Shown here in pieces: positions 1 to 9,692 of a DNA stretch of 54,807 nt. The notes beneath the pieces were generated by a model. The model was not told where the DNA came from, did not search any database, and worked only from the letters and a program-made list of their open reading frames with translations. Both the position numbers and the translations under genes were made by a program. The stretch covers positions 1 to 54,807 of the forward strand of contig CAMLHQ010000011.1 of the NCBI GenBank assembly GCA_946479785.1. Direction: 5' to 3'. Position 1 is the first letter of the stretch. Every line of letters starts with the position of its first letter. This DNA is from an uncultured Nitrospira sp. GTDB taxonomy: Bacteria > Nitrospirota > Nitrospiria > Nitrospirales > Nitrospiraceae.

Positions 1-178
1 CCTCTTTCGATTCGCCGCTCATCGTCTCGAAGATCACGATGCCCGCGGTCGTCAGCATCAAGTAGAGAAAGATCAAGCTGGACGGCAACGGCGCGGAACC
101 GGGAATGTTCGGGACGACGAATTTCAACAATAGGTAGGTCACGACCAGAAGAATGACCGGTTTCGTTAGCGAGCCCAT
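1..178 (-). CDS. Membrane protein, partial (3' end beyond window)
   Basis: Only the first 59 codons are present; the gene runs off the left edge. The ATG at 178 has a good ribosome-binding site (GAGGAG) a few bases upstream. The visible N-terminus is hydrophobic, with one membrane segment at about residues 7-25 and a second at about 36-52, and no heme motif is reached. It is the last visible gene of the respiratory operon and follows the cytochrome c gene after about 10 bases, so it is probably another small subunit or anchor of that complex. The family is not recognised. Confidence 0.7.
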   Translation of the reverse strand, partial: MGSLTKPVILLVVTYLLLKFVVPNIPGSAPLPSSLIFLYLMLTTAGIVIFETMSGESKE

Positions 179-188
179 GGATGCCTCC

Positions 189-812
189 TCAGCGTGCTTG
201 TGCGACGGCGACGGGCGCTGCCTCTGCGGTCCTAGCCGGCGAGGCGGGCGCCTGTCCCGGCACTTCGAGCTCAGACGGATTGACGGAAATCGGCTCTCCG
301 CTCATTTGCTGTAAAAAAGCGATCACGGAGAGAATCTCGTTCTTCGTCAGCCCGATAGGGTTCTTGTTGATGTAGGGCATCCGAGCCGGATACTCCTTCG
401 GCAGCCCTTCGTGCCGATAGTCGAGATAGATGTATGCCTGCGGCTGCGTCAAACTTTCGAAAATGAATTCGCGGCTGAGCTTGGCGCCGATGCCTTTGAG
501 ATCCGGGCAGCGGGCCGATTCGCTCGGACCGATGGAATGGCAGAGCGCGCACTGGCCTTTGCTGAAAAAGATTTTTTGGCCGATCGCCGCCATGTCCGTC
601 GGCGTCTTGACAGTCGCAATGTCAAACTTTTCTTCAGCCGGCGGCAGTGAGGCCATCTGCGGCACCGCAAGGGCCACGAGCGAGAAGAGACCCAGGACGA
701 TGGCCACAAATCCAATCACTCGGGCAAATTGCGCTCGAATGAAGAGCAGGATGACGATCCCCACGCCGACGACCGAAAGGCCGATCAGCTGCAGTTTAAC
801 GACTTCACTCAT
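189..812 (-). CDS. Membrane-anchored c-type cytochrome
   Basis: A 207-residue protein with two N-terminal membrane segments (about residues 8-26 and 32-50) followed by one class I cytochrome c domain. The heme site is C88-A-L-C91-H92, and a likely axial methionine is M145 in an ARMP motif. It would carry electrons on the periplasmic face, next to the b/Rieske complex. It overlaps the upstream CydA-like gene by 4 bases, so the two are probably translated together. After the cytochrome domain comes an Ala/Pro-rich tail of about 35 residues. Its exact partner is unknown. Confidence 0.9.
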   Translation of the reverse strand: MSEVVKLQLIGLSVVGVGIVILLFIRAQFARVIGFVAIVLGLFSLVALAVPQMASLPPAEEKFDIATVKTPTDMAAIGQKIFFSKGQCALCHSIGPSESARCPDLKGIGAKLSREFIFESLTQPQAYIYLDYRHEGLPKEYPARMPYINKNPIGLTKNEILSVIAFLQQMSGEPISVNPSELEVPGQAPASPARTAEAAPVAVAQAR

Positions 813-2674
813 TGGCCTAAGCCTTTCTGGTTACCCAACGACTGTGACCCGCCGGCCATCGCCGGCATTGCCCCACGAGGTAACTCGCCCTTGCCTGATC
901 CACTCGGAGCTTTCCCCTTGTCCCCCATCGTGGCGACCCAGAAGATAAACGCCACGAGCATGCAGAACAGGAATGTATTCAGCGCCATGAATGCCGCTGC
1001 ATAACCGAGCGCAGGTGAGAACGCATATTGCGATGAGTCGCGCATGACGCCGTAGATGTGCCAATGGACCCGCGATGACGAGCGGGCATACCCCATCAAG
1101 GTCATGAGCAGAATCACCATCACGGCATTCAGCACGAGCGCATAGCCTGCGCGCGGAGGCATCCGGCCCCAGACCATCTCCGTGGTCGTTTTGGCGCTCT
1201 TCAACAGAACAGCTGTGAGCGGCGTAATGGTCAGCATCACAAACAGCACGATCAAAACCTGGGCAACAGAAAAATAGTTAATCCGGACAATGGCTGGCAC
1301 GAAATACCCCCACACACCTAGCACGATCACAACGATAGCCGCCACGCCAAGCACACCACCCATAAAGGCCCTGGCCACTTTGGCCCACGTTGCCGTTTCC
1401 TGTTTCCCGGCCCGCCAGTACATGATGAAGCTCATAAACGTGACGAGGATCATGAGGTTGGCCACGGTCATCTTGGCCGACATGACGCCGAAGACACCCA
1501 GGAGCGGGTGGTGCGTACCACCCATCTTGCGCGCCTCTTCCAAACTGGCGACCAGGGAGTGCGGCGTCATCCAGACACCGAGACAGACCAACAGCATGAT
1601 GAGCATCGCCATAATCGGCTTGCGATAGCTCATCTCGGAACCGGGAATCCGGTAAGTAATTCCCAGCCAGAAATAGTAGTTCGCTCCGAGGAAGAGCACC
1701 CCGATCAGCATGGCCTGAAGAATGAACAGCCAGGAGAGAAAGCCTCCCATCAGCGTAATACCCATTTGCTGATTGTATTGATACACCTCCCGCATCAGCC
1801 AGTATCCCGCGAAAGGCAGGGGCAGCATCCCGAACACGCCGATGAAGTTCCCGACGTACCCCATCCAATCATAATGGTCTCGTTCTTCAGACGTTTCTGC
1901 AGCGAGGTAGCGAATACCGGCGTAGGCCCCGCACATAAATCCACCCAGCACGACATTCGCGATCAATCGATGGATGTTGACCGGCCACCAGGTCGGATTC
2001 CAGGTCGCGGCCCAAGCCCGCTGAAGATCCGTGCCCTCCGCGATCACGACCGGACTCGCCTGGAAGGTCGCCCAGGAGTTCGGCACGATCATGATGAAAA
2101 AGGCAAAGAGGTTGAGCAGAAACCCGAGGAATACGTGAAAGGTCTTTTTGCCGCCGTCCTGCATCGCATCCCAGCCGTACCAATAGAGGTAGAGGGTCGC
2201 AGTCTCGAGGAGAAAGAGGATGCAATAAAACACAAACGACGGAAAGAAAATGTCCGTCAGATAGTTCATCAACTTGGGATAGAACCCGATCAAGAGAAAG
2301 AGCAGAATCCCGCCGAACAGAGCAGTGGTTGCGTAAGAAGAGGTGAGAAGCTTGGTGAATTCTTTCGCCAGCTTATCGTACCGCTTCTCGCCGCTTTTCC
2401 AGCCGACGATTTCGCAGACCCAGGCGAAAATCGGCACACCCAACACGAAACCGGCCAGCAGGAGATGCAGCTGCGCGATGACCCAGACGATGTTGCGGCT
2501 TCCGATGCCGGGGATATCCCGATACTCGACCGGACCGGCCGCCACGCCTTCTGCGGCGAGCCCGAGGGAGGGAAGTGCGAGCACTCCCGCTGCGAGCAAC
2601 AGCCCCGAGAGCCATCCCCCATGACTGTTGAAAGTCTGGAGAATCCGCTGAATGAATCCACCCTGGTGTCGCAT
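809..2674 (-). CDS. Cytochrome bd subunit I-like (CydA-like) membrane protein, copy 1
   Basis: A 621-residue polytopic membrane protein related to subunit I of cytochrome bd oxidase. The start at 2674 is preceded by GAGGTGA; the open frame extends 49 codons further upstream but overlaps the previous gene. Residues 1-41 look like a signal sequence. H70 (in QLH) and H235 (in NIHR) are in the right places to be the two conserved heme-ligand histidines of the family. The quinol-loop signature GRQPW of true quinol oxidases is missing at the equivalent loop (about 288-300), and no cydB is seen. It is longer than E. coli CydA. It is probably a subunit of the neighbouring cytochrome complex rather than a classic quinol oxidase, which is an inference. 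Confidence 0.85.
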   Translation of the reverse strand: MRHQGGFIQRILQTFNSHGGWLSGLLLAAGVLALPSLGLAAEGVAAGPVEYRDIPGIGSRNIVWVIAQLHLLLAGFVLGVPIFAWVCEIVGWKSGEKRYDKLAKEFTKLLTSSYATTALFGGILLFLLIGFYPKLMNYLTDIFFPSFVFYCILFLLETATLYLYWYGWDAMQDGGKKTFHVFLGFLLNLFAFFIMIVPNSWATFQASPVVIAEGTDLQRAWAATWNPTWWPVNIHRLIANVVLGGFMCGAYAGIRYLAAETSEERDHYDWMGYVGNFIGVFGMLPLPFAGYWLMREVYQYNQQMGITLMGGFLSWLFILQAMLIGVLFLGANYYFWLGITYRIPGSEMSYRKPIMAMLIMLLVCLGVWMTPHSLVASLEEARKMGGTHHPLLGVFGVMSAKMTVANLMILVTFMSFIMYWRAGKQETATWAKVARAFMGGVLGVAAIVVIVLGVWGYFVPAIVRINYFSVAQVLIVLFVMLTITPLTAVLLKSAKTTTEMVWGRMPPRAGYALVLNAVMVILLMTLMGYARSSSRVHWHIYGVMRDSSQYAFSPALGYAAAFMALNTFLFCMLVAFIFWVATMGDKGKAPSGSGKGELPRGAMPAMAGGSQSLGNQKGLGQ

Positions 2675-2699
2675 GGCACTCACCTCGCCTGTCTCGTCG

Positions 2700-3677
2700 T
2701 TACGGTTTTTTCGCAGGAGGCGCCGCATCCTTGCCTGCCTTCCCCTTACCTTTGCTCTTCTGCGCGTCCTCTTCGGCTTTCTGTTTTTCCAAGGCCTCGA
2801 CCTGTGCCGACAACTGCGCAATCATCTTTTCATCCTTGTTCAGCGCATCGAGCGGTTTGTACGGCGGTTGGACTTTCACGTCCGGCTTCTTGCAACATTC
2901 ATGGGGATGCGGCGTCGTGACCGGTAGCGACGCCCAAAACAGCATTGACAAGACCACCCCGCCAAGGGTCAGCGACGTCAACATCAATCCTTGATCCGCC
3001 GGTACGCGCATCAAATCCCAGCGCGTAATCAGTCCTTGGTAGTTTTCTCTTACAGGACCGGCCGCTTCGGCCGTGCTGCGAATCATTCGGCCGACGAGTG
3101 ACACGCCGATCAGGAGCAATACGATGAGCACAGCTGCGGATGCTCCGCCCCATAAGGTGAGCTCAATACCGATCCGCTCCGCCACTGGAACGCCCTTCAG
3201 CATCTCCATCTCCAGCAGGGAATGGGCCATGGAGATCGCGGTCGACGTCACAGTGCCGACGATGAACCAGAGAATCGGTAAAAAGATGGCGCCGACGAGC
3301 GCGCATTTCCACCAGAGCGTCAGGCCCAATCCATCCGGCGGTTCCTTGCGGAACTTCTCCAGAAAGTAGCTCCGCCCGACGAGACCCAACGCCCAGATAT
3401 CGATGGGAATCGCAAGCAGAAAGAGCAATGCGATTCCGGCACCCTCGCCGATGTGCGATTCCAACCCCAAAGAGATGATCGGCAGGGCGAAAACCGTCAC
3501 CGGGCTCGCGAGCAGCATGATAAAGGCCAACCCGATCCTGCCTTCGAAATGCATCAGATCCATCGCGAGAAAGACCAGCACGAACGCCAACTTGACCGGC
3601 AGTCCGGTCCAGAAGGCGGGCCAGAGGACACCGAGTCCGATTTTCGTGGGAGACATGGATTCGCGTTCGTCGGTCAT
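2700..3677 (-). CDS. Unknown multi-pass membrane protein of the cytochrome operon
   Basis: A 325-residue protein I do not recognise. It has about six or seven predicted membrane segments between residues 20 and 250, then a soluble tail of about 75 residues. The tail contains an HECCKK motif, a charged stretch likely to form a coiled coil, and a Lys/Ala-rich end. It lies 31 bases after the cytochrome b gene and 25 bases before the first CydA-like gene, so it is almost certainly co-transcribed. Its place suggests a structural or assembly subunit of the b/Rieske/CydA-like assembly. No heme-binding CxxCH or quinone motif is visible. Confidence 0.8.
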   Translation of the reverse strand: MTDERESMSPTKIGLGVLWPAFWTGLPVKLAFVLVFLAMDLMHFEGRIGLAFIMLLASPVTVFALPIISLGLESHIGEGAGIALLFLLAIPIDIWALGLVGRSYFLEKFRKEPPDGLGLTLWWKCALVGAIFLPILWFIVGTVTSTAISMAHSLLEMEMLKGVPVAERIGIELTLWGGASAAVLIVLLLIGVSLVGRMIRSTAEAAGPVRENYQGLITRWDLMRVPADQGLMLTSLTLGGVVLSMLFWASLPVTTPHPHECCKKPDVKVQPPYKPLDALNKDEKMIAQLSAQVEALEKQKAEEDAQKSKGKGKAGKDAAPPAKKP

Positions 3678-3708
3678 AGGTGCCTTGTGCGGCTTGCCGG
3701 CGCCGCGC

Positions 3709-4821
3709 TCAGTCCAAGAACTCGCGATTGATAATGGCCGACATGGTGAACAATAAGATGGTCACCATCACGACGATCCAGCCGATGAGAGCAATCGGCC
3801 GCTTGAAAATATTGCGCTCAGGATCTTTGTCGATGAAAGGCAGGGCTGCCAGCAGCGCCATGAAGGCGCCGGGCAGCGCAATGGCCCCGAGGAACTGGCC
3901 GAACTCACCGGCAAATATTTTCAACCGCAGCAATTGGAACAAAAACAGAAAATACCATTCCGGTTCCGGATGATAGTCGCCCGGATCCGGGGTCGCTTCT
4001 TCCAAGAGCACCACCGGCTCCCAGAACGCCAAGGCACAGATGCTGGCGAACACGACAGCCATCCCGACGATGTCCTTCCACACCTGGCGGGGGAAGAAGT
4101 AATCGGTCTTGGCCTTGATTTCTTCAGTCGTGCCTCTGAATGGACCGGCCGGGCCGGCTGCGCGGAATAAAAAGAGATGCAAACCCGCAAGGCCCATCAA
4201 GGCTGCCGGCAGGATCATCACGTGAATCACGAAGAACCGGCTCAACGTCATTTGTCCGGGCGTCGGACCGCCTTTGAGGAAACGCGCCATAAAGTCACCG
4301 ACGACCGGCGTCTTGTCCATGATCTCGACGCCGACGGTCGTGGCCCAGTAGGCCCGTTGATCCCACGGCAGCAAGTACCCGGTGAAGCCGAAGCCCATCA
4401 CAATGCCGAAGAGGGCGAGCCCCACCAGCCAGATCATTTCGCGTGGACTTTTATAGGCGCCCCAGAGAAAGACTTGCGACATGTGGGCGAAGACACAGAC
4501 CACCATCGCCGTGGAGCCCCAGAAATGATAGCTCAGCAGGAACCAGCCGTAGTCCACGTCGTGAATGATGTATTGCGTGCTGGCGTAGGCATGATCGGCG
4601 GTCGGCACGTAATAGAACATCAACAGAATGCCGGTCACTGCCTGCATGATGAAGATGAAGAGGAGCACGGAGCCGAACACGTAGGCCCAGCGGGAGCCGC
4701 CCGGCACCGGCTCATTGAGCATCTTGGCCTGCATCTGCTTGAGGCCCACACGCTCGTCGACAAACGCGATGACTTTTTCAATGACGGTCGGTTGTGTGCT
4801 GGGGAGTGAGGAGTGGTCCAT
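3709..4821 (-). CDS. Cytochrome b (b6-type, fused with subunit IV-like part)
   Basis: A 370-residue membrane cytochrome b of the bc1/b6f family. It oxidises quinol and passes electrons to the Rieske protein and across two b hemes. Heme ligands are H99/H113 and H200/H215; the 15-residue spacing of the second pair is the b6f pattern. The C-terminal part, equivalent to subunit IV, contains the quinol-site motif PEWY at 287-290. The start at 4821 was chosen because its ATG overlaps the Rieske stop codon by one base (TAATG) and the N-terminal tail fits; the longer open frame overlaps the Rieske gene. It is the core of the complex III-like operon. Confidence 0.93.
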   Translation of the reverse strand: MDHSSLPSTQPTVIEKVIAFVDERVGLKQMQAKMLNEPVPGGSRWAYVFGSVLLFIFIMQAVTGILLMFYYVPTADHAYASTQYIIHDVDYGWFLLSYHFWGSTAMVVCVFAHMSQVFLWGAYKSPREMIWLVGLALFGIVMGFGFTGYLLPWDQRAYWATTVGVEIMDKTPVVGDFMARFLKGGPTPGQMTLSRFFVIHVMILPAALMGLAGLHLFLFRAAGPAGPFRGTTEEIKAKTDYFFPRQVWKDIVGMAVVFASICALAFWEPVVLLEEATPDPGDYHPEPEWYFLFLFQLLRLKIFAGEFGQFLGAIALPGAFMALLAALPFIDKDPERNIFKRPIALIGWIVVMVTILLFTMSAIINREFLD

Positions 4822-5753
4822 TAGACGATCCGAATTTGCGACTTCGTACCCGCCTTGAATTCCATGTCGATGATTTGAACATCCCCGCTCGCGGACACTT
4901 TGATCGGCAGGGCATCGAGTGGACGGGGCGCCGGCCCATCGAGCACCTTCCCGGACGCATCGTAGATGCTCAAATGGCACGGGCAGAGGAACACTTGGCC
5001 GAGCAGTTTGTGCTGCCGCCACTTGTACCCGCAACCAAGATGGGGACACTTTCCGGAAAATGCGACATAGGGAATCTCTTTTTTGTTCGTCCAGACCGCC
5101 TTGCCGGCCGCATCGCGAAATTCCATGTCCTTGCCTTGATAGACCTTATCCAGAACGGCCGGGGTCGCTTTCAAAATCCAGACGTTCTTTTCGACCTCCG
5201 CCTCGGGCAAATACGCTTCCTTGACCTTTTTCTTGTACTTGAATTGCACACCGATGTCGTCCTGCTTGATCTTGCCGACGTTGCCGATCTTGAGCCATCC
5301 GTTATCGAACGGGGCATACATCGGCTTCATCAAATAGCGCAAGATCGGGAACGCGATCGGCAGCCCGATCAAAAACCCGATCGCATGGGTGAAGTTCATG
5401 AAAAACGTGCGTCGCTTGACGTTCTTTTCTAATTCGGGCAACGGCACGAGCACTTCGCCGGGCGTGACATGAACCTTTTCTTCCAGATGCGCGATTTCAA
5501 CTTCGTGGGTCGAGACGTACTCGTCGCGCTTGAATGGCGGCAGGGCCACAATCTCGGAGGAGGCATTGCGTAGCTGAACCGCCCCGTCGGTGACGGCCTG
5601 CACCGATCCCATTGCGACCTGCCGCTCACCGCTGCCGTTCATCGACACGACGATGTGGCTGATCTCGCGCGACAACGGATCGACGATGACCTTCGTCACT
5701 TCCCCGATTTCACGGTCCGTGCAGCGGACTTTGGATTTGAGTTGCGGCTGCAT
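4821..5753 (-). CDS. PRC-barrel/Rieske [2Fe-2S] fusion protein
   Basis: A 310-residue Rieske iron-sulfur subunit of the cytochrome b complex. The cluster ligands are visible as C236-x-H238-xx-C241 and C257-x-C259-H260, followed by the GPAPRPL loop of the family. One membrane anchor lies at about 118-140. The unusual part is the N-terminal 80 residues: they resemble a PRC-barrel domain (a pattern like IGEVTKVIVDP and HIVVSM) and would face the cytoplasm. Ordinary Rieske proteins have only a short N-terminus. It lies next to cytochrome b, with stop and start overlapping. The Rieske call is secure; the PRC call is from pattern alone. Confidence 0.93.
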   Translation of the reverse strand: MQPQLKSKVRCTDREIGEVTKVIVDPLSREISHIVVSMNGSGERQVAMGSVQAVTDGAVQLRNASSEIVALPPFKRDEYVSTHEVEIAHLEEKVHVTPGEVLVPLPELEKNVKRRTFFMNFTHAIGFLIGLPIAFPILRYLMKPMYAPFDNGWLKIGNVGKIKQDDIGVQFKYKKKVKEAYLPEAEVEKNVWILKATPAVLDKVYQGKDMEFRDAAGKAVWTNKKEIPYVAFSGKCPHLGCGYKWRQHKLLGQVFLCPCHLSIYDASGKVLDGPAPRPLDALPIKVSASGDVQIIDMEFKAGTKSQIRIV

Positions 5754-5754
5754 G

Positions 5755-6561
5755 CTATTTTTTCTTGATCGGCTTCGGTGTGTTGACCGCCGGATTCTTG
5801 AAGGTCACCAGCCAGGAGGCCAGGGCGACGACGTCATTTTCCTCCATCAGGTCCTTGTACTTGTCCGGCATCTTGCCCTTTTCATATTCCTTCTCGAATC
5901 CCTCGGCCATCCAGCTCTTGGGATCGAGAATTTTCTGCTTGATGTCGTCCACCGTCAGATAACTGCCGATGTTGTCGAGCTCGGGACCACGCTTCTTTCC
6001 GCCTTCGCCCCGCAACTTGTGACAGTTGTAGCATTCTTGGAGCTGCCACTGGTCTTCACCGATTTTCAGGAGATCTCCACCGGCCGCGCCGGTCGTCGAA
6101 GGCGGCGCACCAATTCCGCCGGCAGCCTGCGCTCCGGGAGCCTGATCGCCACCCAAGGTCTTGATACGCGCCGCCAAGGCTTTCGCCTGTTCATCGAGTG
6201 CTTTCACGCGAGCAATCAGCTCCTCGGCTTTTCCCTGTTCCGTGGCCGCCCGCTTGGGCTTGAGTATCTTGTCAATCTTGCCCTTCTCGTCTTCCGGATC
6301 GTACTGCGGCCAAAGCGAGGCGCCGGCGATATAGGCGACGCAGAGAACGATGTAGAACACCAATAGAGCGCCCAATGCTTTTACGCCGTTCAAGGGCTTG
6401 AGCGATGGCGCATCGAGCAAGAGGAAAACGGCGGTACCCAGGATCGCGTAGGCGACGAACATCATCTGGAAGACGACTGGGAACTCGAGCGCCTTGGTGA
6501 CCCCGAACAACACTCCTGCTACAACCACTCCGACGATCAGCTTCTTTATCACATTGCCCAT
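5755..6561 (-). CDS. Membrane cytochrome c with coiled-coil linker
   Basis: A 268-residue protein: three hydrophobic segments (about 8-24, 28-48 and 60-82), a charged helical linker (about 90-136), a Gly/Ala/Pro-rich hinge, then a class I cytochrome c domain. The heme site is C177-Y-N-C180-H181, with M231 in a GKMP motif as the likely sixth ligand. It probably takes electrons from the Rieske protein, playing the role of cytochrome c1 or f. Its gene ends one base before the Rieske start. A good ribosome-binding site (AAGGGA) precedes the ATG. The name of this subunit type is not known to me. Confidence 0.9.
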   Translation of the reverse strand: MGNVIKKLIVGVVVAGVLFGVTKALEFPVVFQMMFVAYAILGTAVFLLLDAPSLKPLNGVKALGALLVFYIVLCVAYIAGASLWPQYDPEDEKGKIDKILKPKRAATEQGKAEELIARVKALDEQAKALAARIKTLGGDQAPGAQAAGGIGAPPSTTGAAGGDLLKIGEDQWQLQECYNCHKLRGEGGKKRGPELDNIGSYLTVDDIKQKILDPKSWMAEGFEKEYEKGKMPDKYKDLMEENDVVALASWLVTFKNPAVNTPKPIKKK

Positions 6562-6596
6562 AGCAATCCCTTTTCCTTCATTGTCGTTTTGCGCCC

Positions 6597-8300
6597 TTAC
6601 TTGGCCCCCGCAGGAGCCGGACTTCCCTCGGGCGCATGTCCCTTGGCTTCAGCCGGCCTGAGCGTGACGAAGATGGCGAAACTGACGACCACGTAAAAGG
6701 CCACGGTGATTGCGGTGATCCACCAGGCCGAATACGACAAGGTCGGCGTGAAGGATTCGGACGTGAAGTCCGGCAGCAGATTGTACGTATGGAAATACTT
6801 CCGCAGCAGCGACCGCACCGCTCCCATCAGACCCATCGTCCAAATCGCGCTGAAGGCCAGAAACACCAGAACGAACTGCGACGCGAAATCGATCTTGCCC
6901 CAGACAATCGTCCCTTGACTGATGGCCCGGTTATAAATGATGTAGTTCACGACCGTGACGAAGACCAACGTAAAGGCCGCAGAGTTCTTCGCCGGCATAA
7001 GCGCCAAGAAGTTCCAATCGGACGGCAGCTCCAGCTCAGCCACCAATTTCGCGCCGGTCGGCACGAACCCGTGTGGCGTCAACCAAATGGCGTCCCCAAT
7101 CACCACCATCAAGAAACCGACTTTGATGACCGTGCGGGAAGACACCGTCAGCGGAATGAACCGACCGAGCACCACCGGCAGCAATGCAAGCGGAACCAGG
7201 ATCGCCAGGGAACGTGGGTCCGGCACGGGGAAAAGAGTCCACCCGTACGTCATGACAAAGGGGAGCGCCACCATCACGAGCGGAGCAAAGATCGTCATCC
7301 TCACCCGTTCCACCCCCTCGATCCGTTTCATGCTGAGCCAGATGTAGTAATTGCTGGCGAGGAAGATCAGCCCCACCATGGCGCCCTGCATTTCGAAGAA
7401 CATCGAGAGCTGGTCCGCCATCATGTAGGGACAAATCGAGGCATCGTAATCGCAGAGTTCATAGGCGAGCAGGTAACCCATGAAAGGCAGGAACAAGAGC
7501 GCGCCGACACCGATCAGGTTGCCGACAAAGCCCATCCAATCATAGTAAGCCCGCTCATCTTCTTTCTTCGCCGCCATGTACATGTAGGCCGCCACCAAGC
7601 CCGTGATGAATCCACCGAACGTCACATTGCCGACAAGCCGATGGAGGTTCATCGGCATCCAGCTGTAGTTGTAGATCTTGTCCCAGAGCGTGGCCGTGGC
7701 GAGAAATTCCGCCGGGGACACGCCTTCCGCCTTCACCGGTGTATTCATGAACGAGGTGGGGCCGTCGATCACGAAGAGGGTGATGGTCCCGATCAGGTTG
7801 AGCAACACACCCAGTGCGATGTGCCGGGCTTTCTTGTCCCCCTTCCAGGCATCCCAGGAGTAGAAATACATGTACAGGAGGATCGTTTCCCCGATGAACA
7901 ACAACGGGTAGATCACCGCAAAGAGCAGGAAGAAGTGATTGATCAGCCAGGTGGTGAACTGAGGATAGGTCGCCAACAACACGAAGATGAACAGGCCGCC
8001 GGTCAGAGCGGTCATGCTGTAGAGGATGACCGTGACTTTCATGACCTCCTTGGCCAGGCGATCATACCGGGGGTCATGCTTGCGATAGCCGAGCCATTCG
8101 GAGATTACGACAAAGATCGGCGCACCGAGGATGAAGGCGGCAAACAGAATGTGGAGCTGGGCGACTATCCAGACTGCAGTACGATTCCCCGTGTAAGGGA
8201 ACTCGACCGGCGGGGCGCCGGGAGCTTGGGCATAGGCCGCTCCTCCGAACAGCGCCAGAAATGCACAGAGCGCGAACAGACTACGCTGCCATTTTTTCAT
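6597..8300 (-). CDS. Cytochrome bd subunit I-like (CydA-like) membrane protein, copy 2
   Basis: A 567-residue paralogue of the other CydA-like protein in this operon. It has a clear signal peptide (cut after AYA at about residue 24) and many membrane segments. H50 in the QLH motif and the histidine in MNLHRLVGNVTFGGF match the heme-ligand positions. As in copy 1, the GRQPW quinol-loop signature is absent; the loop instead contains the Cys-containing stretch YELCDYDASICP. No cydB is nearby. Shared motifs suggest that duplication within this lineage gave the two copies. Likely a heme-bearing subunit of the complex; whether it reduces oxygen cannot be told from sequence. Confidence 0.85.
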   Translation of the reverse strand: MKKWQRSLFALCAFLALFGGAAYAQAPGAPPVEFPYTGNRTAVWIVAQLHILFAAFILGAPIFVVISEWLGYRKHDPRYDRLAKEVMKVTVILYSMTALTGGLFIFVLLATYPQFTTWLINHFFLLFAVIYPLLFIGETILLYMYFYSWDAWKGDKKARHIALGVLLNLIGTITLFVIDGPTSFMNTPVKAEGVSPAEFLATATLWDKIYNYSWMPMNLHRLVGNVTFGGFITGLVAAYMYMAAKKEDERAYYDWMGFVGNLIGVGALLFLPFMGYLLAYELCDYDASICPYMMADQLSMFFEMQGAMVGLIFLASNYYIWLSMKRIEGVERVRMTIFAPLVMVALPFVMTYGWTLFPVPDPRSLAILVPLALLPVVLGRFIPLTVSSRTVIKVGFLMVVIGDAIWLTPHGFVPTGAKLVAELELPSDWNFLALMPAKNSAAFTLVFVTVVNYIIYNRAISQGTIVWGKIDFASQFVLVFLAFSAIWTMGLMGAVRSLLRKYFHTYNLLPDFTSESFTPTLSYSAWWITAITVAFYVVVSFAIFVTLRPAEAKGHAPEGSPAPAGAK

Positions 8301-8332
8301 GATGCCGCCCTTCTCACTAGAGTAAAATCAGC

Positions 8333-8881
8333 TTACTTGCCAGCTGGCGCCGGGGCCGCCGCTGGAGCTGGGGCCGTCGCTGGTGCGGCGGTCGGCGCAG
8401 CAGCACCGTCTGCAGATACCCAGTCCTTCTTCGTCGCGTCCCACGCTTTCCCCTTCAGTCCGAAGGTTCGCTCGAAGGCCATGACCTTCCAACGATCGTC
8501 CTCTGACAGCTTGCTCTTCCAGGCCTTCATCTTCGTGTTGGGCACGCCTTCCGAAATGCGCCAGAACCAGACCGAATCGGAATAGAGCTTCATGCGCTCA
8601 CCGTTACGGAAGTCCCGTGCGCCCGCCTTAACCGGCTTGCCGTCCTTGCCGTGACAGCTGGCACAATTCACGTCGGGGTTCGTCTCACCGATGAAGATCT
8701 TGCGCCCTTCTTCGACGATTTTCTCGTCCGCCCACCAGCCTGCCGGCATGTGCTTATCGGCATACTCGGCTGGCGCCGGAGGAGGCGGAACGATCGGCCC
8801 TTCACCACCGCCTTCGCAAGCCGCGATGAGCAGCCCGAAGCCCATGACCAATACCAGATGAACTTTTGTCAATTGCGCCAT
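8333..8881 (-). CDS. Lipoprotein c-type cytochrome
   Basis: A 182-residue cytochrome c anchored by lipid. The N-terminal signal ends in a lipobox (LIAAC, lipidated C22), followed by a Gly/Pro linker. The heme site is C73-A-S-C76-H77 and M118 is a likely axial ligand. The last 30 residues are almost only Ala and Pro, a flexible tail like that of the 207-residue cytochrome at the far end of the operon. It would shuttle electrons at the outer face of the inner membrane. The ribosome-binding site is GAGGGA. The next gene (CydA-like copy 2) starts 32 bases downstream. Confidence 0.9.
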   Translation of the reverse strand: MAQLTKVHLVLVMGFGLLIAACEGGGEGPIVPPPPAPAEYADKHMPAGWWADEKIVEEGRKIFIGETNPDVNCASCHGKDGKPVKAGARDFRNGERMKLYSDSVWFWRISEGVPNTKMKAWKSKLSEDDRWKVMAFERTFGLKGKAWDATKKDWVSADGAAAPTAAPATAPAPAAAPAPAGK

Positions 8882-9062
8882 AACGGTCCCTCGCTCCTTA
8901 TGTAGAATTCCGGACGAAAAAAAGACGCTTTGACCGGAGTGCCGCCACCCCTGAAAAAGCGCCGATACCTTCGAGATTCGCTGAAGCCACGCGCACTGAC
9001 CCTCGCCACAGCATTGACCGATCCGGCGAGGTGCACATCAGCCCCACGGACCGCCATCGGTG

Positions 9063-9650
9063 TTAATGCTTTCGTTTTCCCTGCGACCTGCCTCGTTTCT
9101 GTGCTGCCTGCTTGCGTTGAGCCCGTACCGTCCTCATTCCGATCAATCCGACAACCGCTGCGGTGACAGCTCCAAGACTCCACCAGAGCCAAGCCGGCGG
9201 CTGATTGACGTCATGAATGCAGCCGGTTCCGAAATGGATCTGGACCTTGCGCTCGGATTCCAAGTCTTTCGGATCGAACTGGACCTTGTGATTCTGTTGC
9301 TCTCCTTTGGCTTCGACCAGGAGCGGATCGCCCAGATTGTCGTTGTGCAGATGGAACGTCGCTTTGTAGTACCCGTCCCCATCGGTCTTGACCACTTGGC
9401 CATAGGAGATCTTGGTATCTTTGACAAGGACGTCGGTGTTCGAAACGGCCTTCCCGTCTGCTCCACACACGAACCCCTCGACGGTGAAGCGATGATCTGC
9501 TTCATGCGTTGCCGAGACCCCCGAGGGCAATACCGCGACCAGGCAAAGACCGACGAACGCAACCCTCAGTCCTCTCCGTCTCTGCCTCGCATATTCCAAA
9601 CTGGGTGACGTTTGTGCCGCTCGATTCCGTGCAATGGTTTCAAACAACAA
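9063..9650 (-). CDS. Exported Ig-like / carboxypeptidase-regulatory-like protein with C-terminal membrane anchor
   Basis: A 195-residue protein, first gene of the respiratory operon. After a basic N-terminus and a hydrophobic signal (about 28-47) comes a beta-sandwich-like domain (about 50-145). Its pattern (VEGFVCGADGKAV, then DGDGYYKATFHLHND) is typical of carboxypeptidase-regulatory or transthyretin-like folds. One membrane helix follows (about 153-171), then a basic cytoplasmic tail. The frame opens with TTG at 9650, with GAGG just upstream and a promoter-like pair 36-65 bases before it; no ATG is available near this end. Function unknown; it may help assemble or shield the complex. Confidence 0.7.
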   Translation of the reverse strand: MLFETIARNRAAQTSPSLEYARQRRRGLRVAFVGLCLVAVLPSGVSATHEADHRFTVEGFVCGADGKAVSNTDVLVKDTKISYGQVVKTDGDGYYKATFHLHNDNLGDPLLVEAKGEQQNHKVQFDPKDLESERKVQIHFGTGCIHDVNQPPAWLWWSLGAVTAAVVGLIGMRTVRAQRKQAAQKRGRSQGKRKH

Positions 9651-9692
9651 AACGCCTCGCCACGACAGGCTTCCCCGGTTTTAAGGCCGATG

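Noticed and set aside
809..2674. Calling the CydA-like genes cydA of a cytochrome bd quinol oxidase.
   Set aside because: The quinol-loop signature and cydB are missing, and the genes are built into a cytochrome b/Rieske operon.
6636..8585. Long plus-strand open frame (649 codons) opposite the second CydA-like gene; similar long antisense frames at 1508-2920, 13216-14769 and 24014-25138.
   Set aside because: Their composition (His/Arg/Asp-rich, low in hydrophobic patterns) and position exactly opposite strong genes mark them as mirror frames of GC-rich coding sequence.
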